Positions 25,278-34,426 of a DNA stretch of 40,516 nt are shown here, one piece after another; within the stretch, counting starts at the first letter, position 1; each line of letters opens with the position of its first letter. A program made the position numbers and the translations under genes. The notes beneath the pieces were generated by a model. The model worked only from the letters and a program-made list of their open reading frames with translations. It made no database searches and was not told the origin of the DNA. Source of the stretch: an uncultured Hyphomicrobiales bacterium (lineage in GTDB: Bacteria; Pseudomonadota; Alphaproteobacteria; Rhizobiales; Beijerinckiaceae); NCBI GenBank assembly GCA_903824185.1, contig CAIJVU010000043.1:1-40516 (forward strand), in the 5' to 3' direction.

Positions 25278-26156
25278 TCACAGCGGTAATGGTCCGCTCG
25301 CATGGATCATGCCGTGCTGATCACTCATGAAGACTTGTGCTGTGATGGATATGCCTGTTTCGGTCATGTCGAAATGAAACAGATGATAGCCAGCGAAATG
25401 GTTTTTGCGTCCAGTCGCTGAGGCCGAGGGGGCTCCCCAGACAGGGATCGGGCCCATCGGCCCTTTGATATGGGCGATTTCATGCACGTGATTATGGCCA
25501 TGCAAAATAAGCTCTGCCCCAGTCTCGGCCAGAATGTCGGCCAAGGCATGCGCGTCGCGCAGGCGACGCGTCAGTGTTGCGCCTTTGTGATGGGGGGGAT
25601 GATGGATCAGCACAACGCGGGCAAGATTTTGCTGTTTGAGGAAGACTAAAACCTTTCGCAAACGATGGCGCTGCTCTGCCCCCAATGCGCCGCTGGCCAT
25701 CAGTGGTGCCGTGGCAATGGCGGAAGACAGGCCAACAAGGGCGATAGCCCCGCGCATCCGCACATAAGGAAAACCTTCGAAACGGCCATTATCATTGGTC
25801 ATAAAAGCGTTGAGCGTTTTTTCCAAAAAGCCGTGGCTCTCGCCCAGATAGGCATCATGATTGCCCGGTACGAAGCTCACATTTTCAGTGCTTCCCAGCG
25901 CGGTGAGCCATTGGCGGGCGCGCTCGAATTCGGCCTTTAACCCCAGATTGGTTACATCACCGGTCACCGCGATATGGGTCGGGTTCTGGCTTTTGAGATG
26001 GGCGCAGATTGCCTCAAGCGCTGGCATTGAATGGCTTTCGCCACGGCCCCGATGCCAGTTCAAAACACCGGTTAACCGCTTGTTCAAAATCTCATGCAGG
26101 CGGTAGGCGGGCAAAGGTCCGAGATGCGGATCGGAAAGATGGGCAAGGGTGAACAT
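25278..26156 (-). CDS. Calcineurin-like metallophosphoesterase
   Basis: The 292-residue protein has all blocks of the dimetal phosphoesterase fold: Asp9 and His11 in LAHLSDPHLG, GDVTN, GNHD (in VPGNHDAYLG), the His in LIHHPPH and GHNH. The family includes cAMP phosphodiesterase (CpdA) and other phosphohydrolases, and the substrate here is open. I chose ATG 26156, with AAAGG six bases upstream; a GTG at 26162 would add two residues. It lies 17 bp downstream of mbfA on the same strand, so read-through from that iron-regulated promoter is possible. Confidence 0.9.
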   Translation of the reverse strand: MFTLAHLSDPHLGPLPAYRLHEILNKRLTGVLNWHRGRGESHSMPALEAICAHLKSQNPTHIAVTGDVTNLGLKAEFERARQWLTALGSTENVSFVPGNHDAYLGESHGFLEKTLNAFMTNDNGRFEGFPYVRMRGAIALVGLSSAIATAPLMASGALGAEQRHRLRKVLVFLKQQNLARVVLIHHPPHHKGATLTRRLRDAHALADILAETGAELILHGHNHVHEIAHIKGPMGPIPVWGAPSASATGRKNHFAGYHLFHFDMTETGISITAQVFMSDQHGMIHASGPLPL

Positions 26157-26173
26157 ATCCACCCTTTATAGGG

Positions 26174-27151
26174 TCAGGAACTGCCGATCAAGATGCCGGT
26201 GATGAACACAAGAACCCCACCCAAAACCACTTGAAACACCGCCTGCAAGAAAGGCGTATCCATATATTTGGCACGGATCCATGCAATGGCCCATAATTCG
26301 ATCAACACAATGACGGACGCCAATCCTGTCGCGATCAAAAAGGCATTGTTGATGCTGTCGGGCACCAGATAAGGCAAAGTATGGCCGATGCCGCCAATGG
26401 TTGTCATCAAGCCGCAGATCAGACCGCGCATCCAAGGCGTGCCGCGTCCGGTCATCGAACCGTCATCGGACAAGGCTTCGGCAAAGCCCATGCTGATGCC
26501 AGCGCCAATCGAGGCGGCGAGGCCCACAAGAAATGTGTCCCAGTTATTATGGGTGGCGAAGGCGGCGGCAAAGATCGGGGCGAGGGTGGAAACCGACCCG
26601 TCCATGAGACCTGCCAAGCCCGGCTGCACATATTGCAGCACGAACATGCGATGGCGGGTTTCGTGCTCCTCTTGCGCGGCATCACTGTTTTGATGGCTTT
26701 CATTCAGGCCCGCGGCGCGTTTTTCATGCCCGCGTTCGACTTCTGCGAGACGGATCAGCAATTCGCGGACGCCTAGATCCGTGCAGCGCGCAGCGGATTT
26801 TTCGTAAAACAGCGCGGCTTGCAACTCCATCACTTCGGCCATTTGCCGCATCTGGTCGGGGCTCATGGTTTGGGTCAGCCAGAGGGGGCGACGCTTTAAA
26901 AAGCCTTTGACATCTTCGCGCACAATCGGGGGAAGGTGTTCGCCAAACCGCTCGCGATAGGCCTGATAAAGCCAGTTGCGGTGCTCGCGCTCCTCATTGG
27001 CCATGGCATCGAAAATCTCGGCCGAAGCCGGATAATCGGCGCGCAATGTATCGGCAAAATGCTGATAAATGCGCGAATCTTCCTCTTCGCCGCCAATGGC
27101 GAGGGCCAGAATTTCTTTTTCTGTCAGGTCAGAAAAGGCAAGGTGAGCCAT
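26174..27151 (-). CDS. mbfA: Membrane-bound ferritin / VIT1-type iron exporter MbfA
   Basis: This 325-residue fusion has a ferritin-like four-helix domain (about 8-150) with Glu/His iron ligands in [32 protein letters not shown] and [15 protein letters not shown]1/VIT1-type membrane domain (about 170-325) follows, opening [25 protein letters not shown]. In Agrobacterium and Bradyrhizobium MbfA exports iron and protects against iron and peroxide stress. Expression there is repressed by Irr. The ATG is preceded by AGGAG at seven bases, and an Irr-box-like palindrome lies about 29 bp upstream of the start. Confidence 0.95.
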   Translation of the reverse strand: MAHLAFSDLTEKEILALAIGGEEEDSRIYQHFADTLRADYPASAEIFDAMANEEREHRNWLYQAYRERFGEHLPPIVREDVKGFLKRRPLWLTQTMSPDQMRQMAEVMELQAALFYEKSAARCTDLGVRELLIRLAEVERGHEKRAAGLNESHQNSDAAQEEHETRHRMFVLQYVQPGLAGLMDGSVSTLAPIFAAAFATHNNWDTFLVGLAASIGAGISMGFAEALSDDGSMTGRGTPWMRGLICGLMTTIGGIGHTLPYLVPDSINNAFLIATGLASVIVLIELWAIAWIRAKYMDTPFLQAVFQVVLGGVLVFITGILIGSS

Positions 27152-27179
27152 GAGGGTCTCCTGATGAGATGCGAGCTTG

Positions 27180-27196
27180 TTTTGAATCTTTCTAAA
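27180..27196. promoter_or_regulatory. Irr iron-control element (ICE) upstream of mbfA
   Basis: The 17-mer TTTTGAATCTTTCTAAA matches the palindromic ICE pattern TTTAGAA-N3-TTCTAAA with a single mismatch in the left arm. It ends 45 bases and begins 29 bases from the mbfA start codon, consistent with promoter-proximal repression by the haem-regulated protein Irr at low iron. The motif match is seen directly; binding is inference. Confidence 0.8.
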
Positions 27197-27269
27197 CTGA
27201 GCTTCTTAATGGGCGGCCCCAAAAAGGCAAGAGAAAAATACCCCAAAAATCCAAAGCACCCCTTTTTAA

Positions 27270-27285
27270 GCCCCTCAAAAGGGGC
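27270..27285. repeat. Small hairpin in the mbfA / Nudix divergent gap
   Basis: GCCCCT-caaa-AGGGGC forms a 6-bp GC-rich stem, with a competing CCCCTTTT (27259-27266) and AAAAGGGG (27277-27284) pairing. It is not followed by a T-tract on the plus strand. The role is unknown. Confidence 0.35.
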
Positions 27286-27345
27286 ATGTCGGAGACGGGG
27301 AAGGGATGCTAAGGAGGGCGAAGACGTTGAGGCGGCTCAAGGACA

Positions 27346-27903
27346 ATGCCCGTTATGAACCAAAATACACCAAGCAAAGAGCCGGAATGGCTGGGCCTTC
27401 AACCCGACAAGACGGAGCAAGCATCTGCTTTGCCCAAACGTTCGCTTTACCGGCGATTACTCAGGAGGCTGTTTCATCTCTCCTTTTTGCTGATGCGTCC
27501 GATGACCTTGGGGGTGCGGGCCGTTGTGTTGGATGCCGAGCAGCGGGTCATGCTCGTGCGCCACACCTATGTGCCCGGCTGGTATTTCCCGGGCGGCGGT
27601 GTCGAAGTGGGGGAAACAAGTCTTGAGGCGTTAAGGCGTGAATTGCTGGAAGAGGCAGGGCTTGAAATGACCGCGCAACCGCACTGGCACGGATTGTTTT
27701 TGAACGCCCATGCCAGCAAGCGCGATCATGTCGGTCTTTACATCGTCAGGCACTTTCGGGATCTGGGTCCGCGTTTGCCGGATCGTGAAATCGCCGAAGC
27801 GCGGTTTTTTGCGCTGGATACGCTTCCCGAGGATCTGGCCTATGGCCATCAAAGGCGGCTTCATGAAATTTTGAACGGCCTGCCCCCAAGTGCAGAGTGG
27901 TAA
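27346..27903 (+). CDS. Nudix hydrolase
   Basis: The 185-residue protein has a full Nudix box in its middle: GGVEVGE, seven residues, then RELLEEAGL, giving the G-x5-E-x7-RE-x2-EE-x-G pattern for Mg-dependent hydrolysis of a nucleoside diphosphate linked to X. A basic, partly hydrophobic stretch (about 33-55, RRLLRRLFHLSFLLMRPMTLG) precedes the fold, as in a subgroup I have seen in alphaproteobacteria. Two ATGs are possible: 27346 (AAGGA too close, two bases) and 27355 (AAGGA eleven bases away). The substrate is unknown. Confidence 0.88.
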   Translation: MPVMNQNTPSKEPEWLGLQPDKTEQASALPKRSLYRRLLRRLFHLSFLLMRPMTLGVRAVVLDAEQRVMLVRHTYVPGWYFPGGGVEVGETSLEALRRELLEEAGLEMTAQPHWHGLFLNAHASKRDHVGLYIVRHFRDLGPRLPDREIAEARFFALDTLPEDLAYGHQRRLHEILNGLPPSAEW

Positions 27904-28142
27904 AGGCTTGGATAGCGCCCCAATGAATGAGAAAAGCGGCGGAGTTGTCGCCCTTATCGGCTTGTGTTAAAGGCTGCGCGGGCTCTCTTATTTCATGCCC
28001 TGCCACACAATTGGGTGATCAGACATGCTGCTGCGACGACGAAAGGGTGAGATGTGAGCGGTTGCACTTGCTTTGGGTGCGACGTCCTTTTCCTGTCGGG
28101 ATCTTTTTCAACCCCGACCCTTATGCAGCGTGAGTATTGAAG

Positions 28143-28643
28143 ATGACAGACCTTCCTCTGGTTTTACGGCTTGAAGAGCCGTCCGATTTGGCAGCCATTG
28201 ATCGGTTGCACGAGCGTGCCTTTGGGCCCGGTCGTTTTGCGCGCACCGCCTATCGTTTGCGGGAAGGCGTGCCGCCCATTGCCTCTTTGTGTTTTATTGC
28301 TCAAGTCGGAACCATGCTGGTGGGCTCTGTGCGGCTCAATACAATCAAGGCCGGTTCAAGCAAAGCGCTGATCCTTGGTCCGCTGGCTGTTGAACCGGCT
28401 TTTTCCGATCGCGGTATCGGCAGCCGTTTGATGGAGATGGCGCTTGATCAGGCCAAGGCGGATGGACACCAGCTCGTGTTTTTGGTCGGCGATTTGCCCT
28501 ATTATGCGCGCTTCGGTTTCAAGATGGTTCCACAGGGCCGCGTGACCATGCCGGGGCCTGTTGATCCACAACGCTTCCTTGCCTTGGAATTGCAGGCGGG
28601 GGCGCTTGAGGCAGTCTCAGGACTTTTGGTGGCGAGCGCCTAA
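28143..28643 (+). CDS. GNAT-family N-acetyltransferase (YhbS-like)
   Basis: The 166-residue protein has the GNAT acetyl-CoA site LGPLAVEPAFSDRGIGSRLM (the R/Q-x2-G-x-G/A loop as DRGIGS) near residues 80-99. The GDLPYYARFGF motif that follows is typical of the YhbS subgroup. The acceptor substrate is unknown. The ATG at 28143 has only a weak ribosome site. The 239-bp upstream gap holds one short inverted repeat (GTCGGG at 28095 and CCCGAC at 28113) and nothing else I recognise. Its stop codon overlaps the stop of the convergent gene. Confidence 0.88.
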   Translation: MTDLPLVLRLEEPSDLAAIDRLHERAFGPGRFARTAYRLREGVPPIASLCFIAQVGTMLVGSVRLNTIKAGSSKALILGPLAVEPAFSDRGIGSRLMEMALDQAKADGHQLVFLVGDLPYYARFGFKMVPQGRVTMPGPVDPQRFLALELQAGALEAVSGLLVASA

Positions 28644-30733
28644 GAGGCAGGTTTTGAGCGTGGACGCGGAAAGCCGCCTTCCGCCCACCATGCCAACAGG
28701 ATCGAGATGAGCAACACCATCAAACCCATGAAACCTCCGAACAGGGGTTTGATGGTGACGGCTTTGACAAGCGATCCGTTATTGTCTTTGAGCGCCATAT
28801 AATCCTCACCCGCATAATGGCCCGCTTGTCCCTGACGCAACAAAACAGGCAGATGCACATGGGCATGGCCTGCCTCGCCGATGCGCCGCGCCGCACCGCC
28901 TGTCTCACGGCTGATGGGATCCAAGAGGGTGGGGGTTGAGATCACATCAGACAGTTCCCGCGGATTGGCAGGGCCAATATGCGCAAAAGCGGTCAAGCCG
29001 CCATCGCGTAGCTGATAAAGCCCCCATTCGCTGGCCGGAATGGTTGTGCTCCATCGCCCTGTCCCGCTTGGGCTGAGGGTGAGGGTTTGTTGGCTGCCTG
29101 AGGGGCTGATGAGTGTCACAGGCCCGACCTGATCAGCAAGGCTTTGCCGCTCGACAAGGATGTGTCCGGACTGGCTTTTGGCCCGAAGCGCCTCTTCTTC
29201 GAGATCGGGTTCTTTCATCAACCAATGGACAATCGGACGCAGCAAATCGAGATAGGGCCCGCCATTTTGCACATTCCGCGCCCACAGCCAGATATGGTCG
29301 GACAGCAGCAAAGCGACACGGCCTTTTTGCTCATGCGCAAGAAGCAAAAGAGGATGGCCTTCTGCATCGCTCATGACCGGCACGCCGTTTTTGGTATTGG
29401 CTTCGATCAACCGCAGCCAGGGTGCCCAGTCGGGCGGATCCTTGTCATGGCCCGGCACATTGCGTGTGACGGGATGGCGCTGGCCCAAAGCGGTCATGCG
29501 CGGCACAAATGATTTTTCAAGCACAGTGCTGGTTGGCTCTGCGGGTAAAATGGCAGCAAGCGGGCCGTTCGAGAGTCCCTGCTTGCCGCGAAATTCCGGA
29601 CCCGCTGCGACCAAGAGAGCCCCACCTGCTCTGACATGTTTGACAATATTGGTGAGATAGACCGAAGGCAGAATGGAGAGATGCGAATAGCGATCAAAAA
29701 TAATCAGATCAAACTGATTGATGCGTGTTTCAAACAAGTCGCGCGTCGGAAAGGCAATCAAGGATAATTCATTGAGCGGTGTGCCATCCTGCTTTTCGGG
29801 GGGGCGCAAAATGGTGAAATGAACAAGATCAACGCTTTGATCGGCTTTGAGCAGATTGCGCCAGACCCGCTCCCCGATATGGGGTTGGCCCGAGACCAGC
29901 AACACCTTGAGTGCTTCCCTGATCCCTTCGATGCTGACAAGCGCTCTGTTATTGGCAGCCGTGAGTTCGGTTTCAGACACCTCGATTTCAATTTCAAAAA
30001 GATTGGCCCCCGCATGTTCAATGGTGACGGGGAATTTGATCTCTTCATGCGCCCGAATACGCCCCTCAGCCACCACGACACCATCGCGCCGGACCAAGGC
30101 CTTGATTGGTTTTTGGTCGCCGCCTTTTTCGTCAATCCGAAACCGTAAAAGCTGGTCTTTGCCAACCAGACCGAAGCGCGGACTGTCAAGCAAGACAATG
30201 CGTCGGTCATGCTCCTTCTCATGGCCGGTGATGAGCACATGCAAGGGGGCTTTTAGTGCCAGACGGTCGGCGCGTTGCGGCACATCATGCACCTGTCCAT
30301 CGGTGATGAAAAAGGCACCGGCCACGCGCTCTGAGGGAAGATCACGCAGGCTTTGATCAAGCGCTTGAAAAAGCAAAGTGCCGTCATTGCCAGCATCGTT
30401 GACCTCATGCACCCGAATATCAAGGCGCGGCAGGGCTTTGAGTTTTTCAAGCAATGTGGCGAGTGCCGCATCGGTCTGGGCTTTGCGCAATCCAAGCTGC
30501 TGCGAGCTTGAACGGTCAACGACAATCACAGCGGTATCGGAAACGGCTTCGCGCTCTTCAATAACAAGTTGCGGGTCAAACAAGGTGAGAGCAACAACAA
30601 GGCTGGCGAGAAGGCGATACCAGCGCCCTCTATTGTTCTTGTAAAACGAAATGGCGCAAACCGCGCAGAGGCCTGCAACCAGCACGATGCTGAACGATAA
30701 AGCGAGAAGGGGTGCGAAGGACACATGCATCAT
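28640..30733 (-). CDS. Membrane protein with vWA-like and GATase-like domains, last gene of the MoxR operon
   Basis: The 697-residue protein has two N-terminal helices (about 7-30 and 39-56). A von Willebrand A-like domain carries an intact metal site DxSxS at Asp73-Ser75-Ser77. A long periplasmic region includes a glutamine-amidotransferase-like stretch (about 310-530; DLIIFDRYSHL and GGALLVAAG). A final helix near residues 665-685 is followed by a short cytoplasmic tail. It starts two bases after the stop of the DUF4159 gene. Such proteins end MoxR-DUF58-DUF4159 operons in many alphaproteobacteria, and their function is not established. The ATG at 30733 was chosen; the frame open farther upstream overlaps the previous gene heavily. 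Confidence 0.85.
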   Translation of the reverse strand: MMHVSFAPLLALSFSIVLVAGLCAVCAISFYKNNRGRWYRLLASLVVALTLFDPQLVIEEREAVSDTAVIVVDRSSSQQLGLRKAQTDAALATLLEKLKALPRLDIRVHEVNDAGNDGTLLFQALDQSLRDLPSERVAGAFFITDGQVHDVPQRADRLALKAPLHVLITGHEKEHDRRIVLLDSPRFGLVGKDQLLRFRIDEKGGDQKPIKALVRRDGVVVAEGRIRAHEEIKFPVTIEHAGANLFEIEIEVSETELTAANNRALVSIEGIREALKVLLVSGQPHIGERVWRNLLKADQSVDLVHFTILRPPEKQDGTPLNELSLIAFPTRDLFETRINQFDLIIFDRYSHLSILPSVYLTNIVKHVRAGGALLVAAGPEFRGKQGLSNGPLAAILPAEPTSTVLEKSFVPRMTALGQRHPVTRNVPGHDKDPPDWAPWLRLIEANTKNGVPVMSDAEGHPLLLLAHEQKGRVALLLSDHIWLWARNVQNGGPYLDLLRPIVHWLMKEPDLEEEALRAKSQSGHILVERQSLADQVGPVTLISPSGSQQTLTLSPSGTGRWSTTIPASEWGLYQLRDGGLTAFAHIGPANPRELSDVISTPTLLDPISRETGGAARRIGEAGHAHVHLPVLLRQGQAGHYAGEDYMALKDNNGSLVKAVTIKPLFGGFMGLMVLLISILLAWWAEGGFPRPRSKPAS

Positions 30734-30735
30734 GA

Positions 30736-33519
30736 TTACGGCCCCAGCCGTTCCAGCAAGGCAGGCACATGCACCTGATCGCTTTTGTAATTGCCGGTCA
30801 GCACATACATCACGATATTCGCACCACCCCGCAAGGCCATTTCCCGTTGGCGGGGGATGGTTTGATTGAGCAGATTGAGGGAGCCACTTTGTGGCGATGC
30901 CCAAGCGGCGGCCAGATCATTGCTGGTGATGATCAACGAGGAGACGCCGTCGCTGCCGCGTAGCGATGGGCTGGGCGTTTGCGCATCAAAATTGTGTGTT
31001 GCCTCGATATAGGTTTTGCCATTGGTGGTGCGGCCCGGAAATTGATCAATCAGAAAAAAAGTTTTCAAAATAACGTGAGACGGCGGCACCACATCCAGAG
31101 GTGGAATGGTCATTTGCGACAAGATCGCCTGCAAGGCTTTGGTCTCGGCCGTCACAGAACCCGTATGGGATTGCAGGCTGGCATCACGGGTGTCGAATAA
31201 AATCGTGCCGCCGTTTTTCATATAGGCTTCAATGCGGGCAATGGTCTGTGCATCGGGCGTGCGCTGGTTGGCCAGCATGGGCCAATAGAGCAAGGGATAG
31301 ACACCCAGTTCATCGCGGGACGGATTGACCCCGACAGGGGCTGCGGGTTCCAGCGCGGTGCGCGCAGAGAGAAAGGCCGATAATTCGGTTAATCCCAAGC
31401 GGCTGAAGTCATCAATGGTCTGGTCGCCGGTCAGGATATAGGCCAGTCGCGTGGCGAGGGCGGAGTCCCGATCTTTCGGGCTGAATTCCGCTGCCGCAAG
31501 CGGGTGTGAGAAACCCAGTGTGATGAGGGTAAAAAGCAGGATCAGAGGGCGGGCTTTGAACGACAACGCTCCGCCCAAGAAGAGCGTCGCCAGTCCATCC
31601 AGCAAAAAGAGCAAAGCCGTGAGTGATAAAAGCCAAGGGCGCAGATCCGTCGCTTGTTCCGTATCGAGCGGTATTTTCCTGACATGGGCCCCAGACATGT
31701 CAAGCGGGTGCAAGGTCATATCGGGAGATAAAATATTCAAGGCAGAGGGGCTGTCGTCTGCGCCATAAAGCCCTGCGGGATAATCACGCGTCGCGGTTTT
31801 GGTGTGTTTGATATCCAAAGGTAGTGCGGGGGCAGGCTTTGTTTGCCAGCGTCCATATCCGTCGAGTAAACGCAGCGGTGGCAATAAAGCGTCTGAAGAT
31901 GTGGCAAGGCTTGTGGCGTCTGAAGGCAATTGATGGCTGAGCGCCATGATCTTTTGCAGCATTGAAACAAACAAGCCCGACAGCGGTAGGTTCGACCAGC
32001 TGGCCTCCGCCGAGACATGGAACAAAACCAACAGACCTTTTCCATGCCGGTCGGCTGTCACCAAGGGCGTGCCGTCTTGCAAAGAGGCCCATGTTTTTTT
32101 GGCAAGATCCGGGGTTGGTTCGGCAAGGATTTGCCGGCTGATGCTGATATCAGCGGGAATGGTCAGCTCAGCAAAGGGGCTTTGACTGTCAAAGGGTGCC
32201 AGTGAGCGGGGTGTTTCCCAAGACAAGGCACCGCCCAACAGTCGGCCCCCGCGTCTTAACGGGACGGGCACCAGCGCATCTTGGGCAAGCGTCCAAGCAG
32301 GGCTTGCGAAGCGCAGGACGATCCCGCCTTGTTGCATATAGGCTTTGAGTTTGGCTTGGCTGGTTTCGGGAAGCTGTCCGGTTTCGGCCAAAATCAGCAT
32401 GGCCGGATTTTCATCGAGCAAAGTGGCAATGGCCTCGACACTGCCAAGGCGTGATTGCCGGATTTCTGCATAAGGGGACAAAGCGCGGGTCAGATAGGTG
32501 AGAGGTGACAACAAGGCTCTGTTGGCATCCGCTTGTCCGTCGCTGATCAAAGCAACCCGTTTGCGGTTTTGCCCCTGATCGGACAGCCAGACAGCCCCCG
32601 CATGACTGTGCTGGTCGATATCGATGCGGGCAAGTTCTAGGCGTAATTCAAGCGGCAAACCCATTTCGATTTGTCGGGTTGTCTCATGTGCATCAAGGCG
32701 CACAGAATGACGTCCCAAGACGCGGTCTTGACTGTCCCGCAAAACCAGCTCAACCGCCTCGGCGGGCCCTGCGCTGGGTCGCACCATATGCACAACAAGG
32801 CCGGTGTCCGTGTCGTGACGCCCTGTCAAACTCCAGAGACTGTCAAGAGGGGTGACAATGGTGATCGGTCGGGGCCCCAAGCGGCTTTGCAGGGCCTGCA
32901 TAAAATCCGGATGGGTCTCTTCATGCGTGCGCATGGTCAAACCATCGCTGATGATCACGATGTCCAGATCTGTGATTGTCTGCGCGAGTTCCGTGATGGC
33001 GGCGAGGTGGCTGTGGCGATCGGGCGTGAAGGCTGAAGGTCGCAGACTTTGCAAAACAGACAGCGCTGAATGGGCAGGCCCTAAATGCAAAGCATGCGGC
33101 GCTTGTGAAAAACCCAAAAGGGCTACGGCTTGTTGATGCTCTGCGGCGGAGGCGATCAAGCCTTCCGCAAAAGCCTGACGCTTGGTCCAATCCGTCGCAC
33201 TGGCCCAACCATCATCCATTAAAATCAACACAGGATGGTTCGGTGCAAGAACGCCTTGCTGCGGGGGGCGCCAAAGCGGTCCGGCAAGGGCGATGATGAC
33301 GAGGGCGGCCATCGCAAGGCGCAAGGCGGTCAACCACCAAGGTGTGCGCGCCGCTGTCTTTTGGGCGGGCAGCAAATCCAGAATGAGGCTCAAGGGCGGA
33401 AAACGGATCTCTCGCGCTTGCGGAGGCGTGATCCGCAACAACAGCCAAAGCAAAGGCAGGCCCAACAAGCCCAGCAGCAACAGTGGTTGCGTGAAGGTGA
33501 GGGCCAAACCATCAGCCAT
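30736..33519 (-). CDS. BatA-N-terminal / DUF4159 membrane protein of the MoxR operon
   Basis: This 927-residue protein begins with a BatA-type double-helix segment (about 1-85, including PLLLLGLLGLPLLWLLLRITPP). A vWA-like domain follows whose metal motif is degenerate (LILMDDGWAS at 98-107 instead of DxSxS). A GATase-like middle precedes two more helices near 640-680. The C-terminal DUF4159 domain (about 680-925) contains LLYWPMLANQRTPDAQ and NGGTILFDTRD. It overlaps the DUF58 gene by eight bases, with AGGG before the ATG. The role is unknown; it is presumably a partner or substrate of the MoxR ATPase in the cell envelope. Confidence 0.9.
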   Translation of the reverse strand: MADGLALTFTQPLLLLGLLGLPLLWLLLRITPPQAREIRFPPLSLILDLLPAQKTAARTPWWLTALRLAMAALVIIALAGPLWRPPQQGVLAPNHPVLILMDDGWASATDWTKRQAFAEGLIASAAEHQQAVALLGFSQAPHALHLGPAHSALSVLQSLRPSAFTPDRHSHLAAITELAQTITDLDIVIISDGLTMRTHEETHPDFMQALQSRLGPRPITIVTPLDSLWSLTGRHDTDTGLVVHMVRPSAGPAEAVELVLRDSQDRVLGRHSVRLDAHETTRQIEMGLPLELRLELARIDIDQHSHAGAVWLSDQGQNRKRVALISDGQADANRALLSPLTYLTRALSPYAEIRQSRLGSVEAIATLLDENPAMLILAETGQLPETSQAKLKAYMQQGGIVLRFASPAWTLAQDALVPVPLRRGGRLLGGALSWETPRSLAPFDSQSPFAELTIPADISISRQILAEPTPDLAKKTWASLQDGTPLVTADRHGKGLLVLFHVSAEASWSNLPLSGLFVSMLQKIMALSHQLPSDATSLATSSDALLPPLRLLDGYGRWQTKPAPALPLDIKHTKTATRDYPAGLYGADDSPSALNILSPDMTLHPLDMSGAHVRKIPLDTEQATDLRPWLLSLTALLFLLDGLATLFLGGALSFKARPLILLFTLITLGFSHPLAAAEFSPKDRDSALATRLAYILTGDQTIDDFSRLGLTELSAFLSARTALEPAAPVGVNPSRDELGVYPLLYWPMLANQRTPDAQTIARIEAYMKNGGTILFDTRDASLQSHTGSVTAETKALQAILSQMTIPPLDVVPPSHVILKTFFLIDQFPGRTTNGKTYIEATHNFDAQTPSPSLRGSDGVSSLIITSNDLAAAWASPQSGSLNLLNQTIPRQREMALRGGANIVMYVLTGNYKSDQVHVPALLERLGP

Positions 33520-34426
33520 CGCTTAGCCCTGTCTGGTTTGCAGGGCCTTGGACAAGCACTTGTGCAAGGGCCAGCAAAATCGGTGCGAGCGGTTTGTCAG
33601 TCTGATGGTCATAAAAGCCCCAATTCTTTTGGGCGCAGATGAGTTTTAAACCATCGTAATGGGCTGTCATACGGTCCTGATAGCGGCTGCGAAAGGCGCG
33701 CACATCGCCGATTTCAAGATCCGTATCGGTTTCGGTTGAGTGCAACCGGTAATGGCCCTCATAGGGCAAACTGATCTCTGCGGGATCGCGGATGAGCACA
33801 AGATGTCCGCGCGCCCCTCGGCCAGCCAAAGCATCGATTGTGTTTTGCCAGTCCGGTAAAGGGGAGAGTCCGTCTGTCACCACAACCATTTCATGAAAGC
33901 GGTCGAGCGGCTCAGCACGCGGTCTTTCTGACGGCTGTTCAGCCTCTTCGATCAACATCAAAGCAAGCTGGTCGATCATATCGCGCTGGTGGCTTGCTTT
34001 ACCTTGTTCCCAAAGACCTACCCGTTCGCCGCTGCGGGTCATGAGTTCAGCCAAGGCCAACCCTAGTATGATCGCATGATTGGTTTTTTCATCCATGGCC
34101 CAGTCGGATTGAAAATGCATGGACGGGCTTTGATCAATCCACAGCCAAAGCGTATGGGCGGCCTCCCATTCCCGTTCGCGGACATAAAGCGTGTTGTCGC
34201 GGCTTGAACGCCGCCAATCAATGCGGTTGGCCGCTTCCCCTTGGGTGAAAGGCCTGAATTGCCAGAATGTTTCACCCAAGCCCGCTTTGCGGCGTCCGTG
34301 CAGGCCGCTTTGCACCGTGAGGGCAACCCGCCGTGCTTCCAGACTCAGGCGCGGCAATCGGTTGGCCAATTCATTCGCGTTGTGTTGTCTGTGGATGGTT
34401 TTCTTGGGCAAGACGGAGGGCGTCAT
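33512..34426 (-). CDS. DUF58 protein with vWA-type metal site
   Basis: The 304-residue protein has the DUF58 signature RPFTQGEAANRIDWRRSSR at about residues 58-76. An intact MIDAS-like DQSPS (Asp98, Ser100, Ser102) follows. DUF58 proteins are encoded next to MoxR ATPases and are thought to be acted on or escorted by them. No membrane helix is seen, so it is cytoplasmic. The start ATG overlaps the MoxR stop by four bases and the 3' end overlaps the DUF4159 gene by eight, so the three are translationally coupled. Confidence 0.93.
   Translation of the reverse strand: MTPSVLPKKTIHRQHNANELANRLPRLSLEARRVALTVQSGLHGRRKAGLGETFWQFRPFTQGEAANRIDWRRSSRDNTLYVREREWEAAHTLWLWIDQSPSMHFQSDWAMDEKTNHAIILGLALAELMTRSGERVGLWEQGKASHQRDMIDQLALMLIEEAEQPSERPRAEPLDRFHEMVVVTDGLSPLPDWQNTIDALAGRGARGHLVLIRDPAEISLPYEGHYRLHSTETDTDLEIGDVRAFRSRYQDRMTAHYDGLKLICAQKNWGFYDHQTDKPLAPILLALAQVLVQGPANQTGLSDG

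Noticed and set aside
27904-28142. Possible RNA gene in the 239-bp gap before the GNAT gene
   Set aside because: I looked for tRNA arms and conserved small-RNA features and found only a 6-bp inverted repeat, which is not enough to call an RNA.
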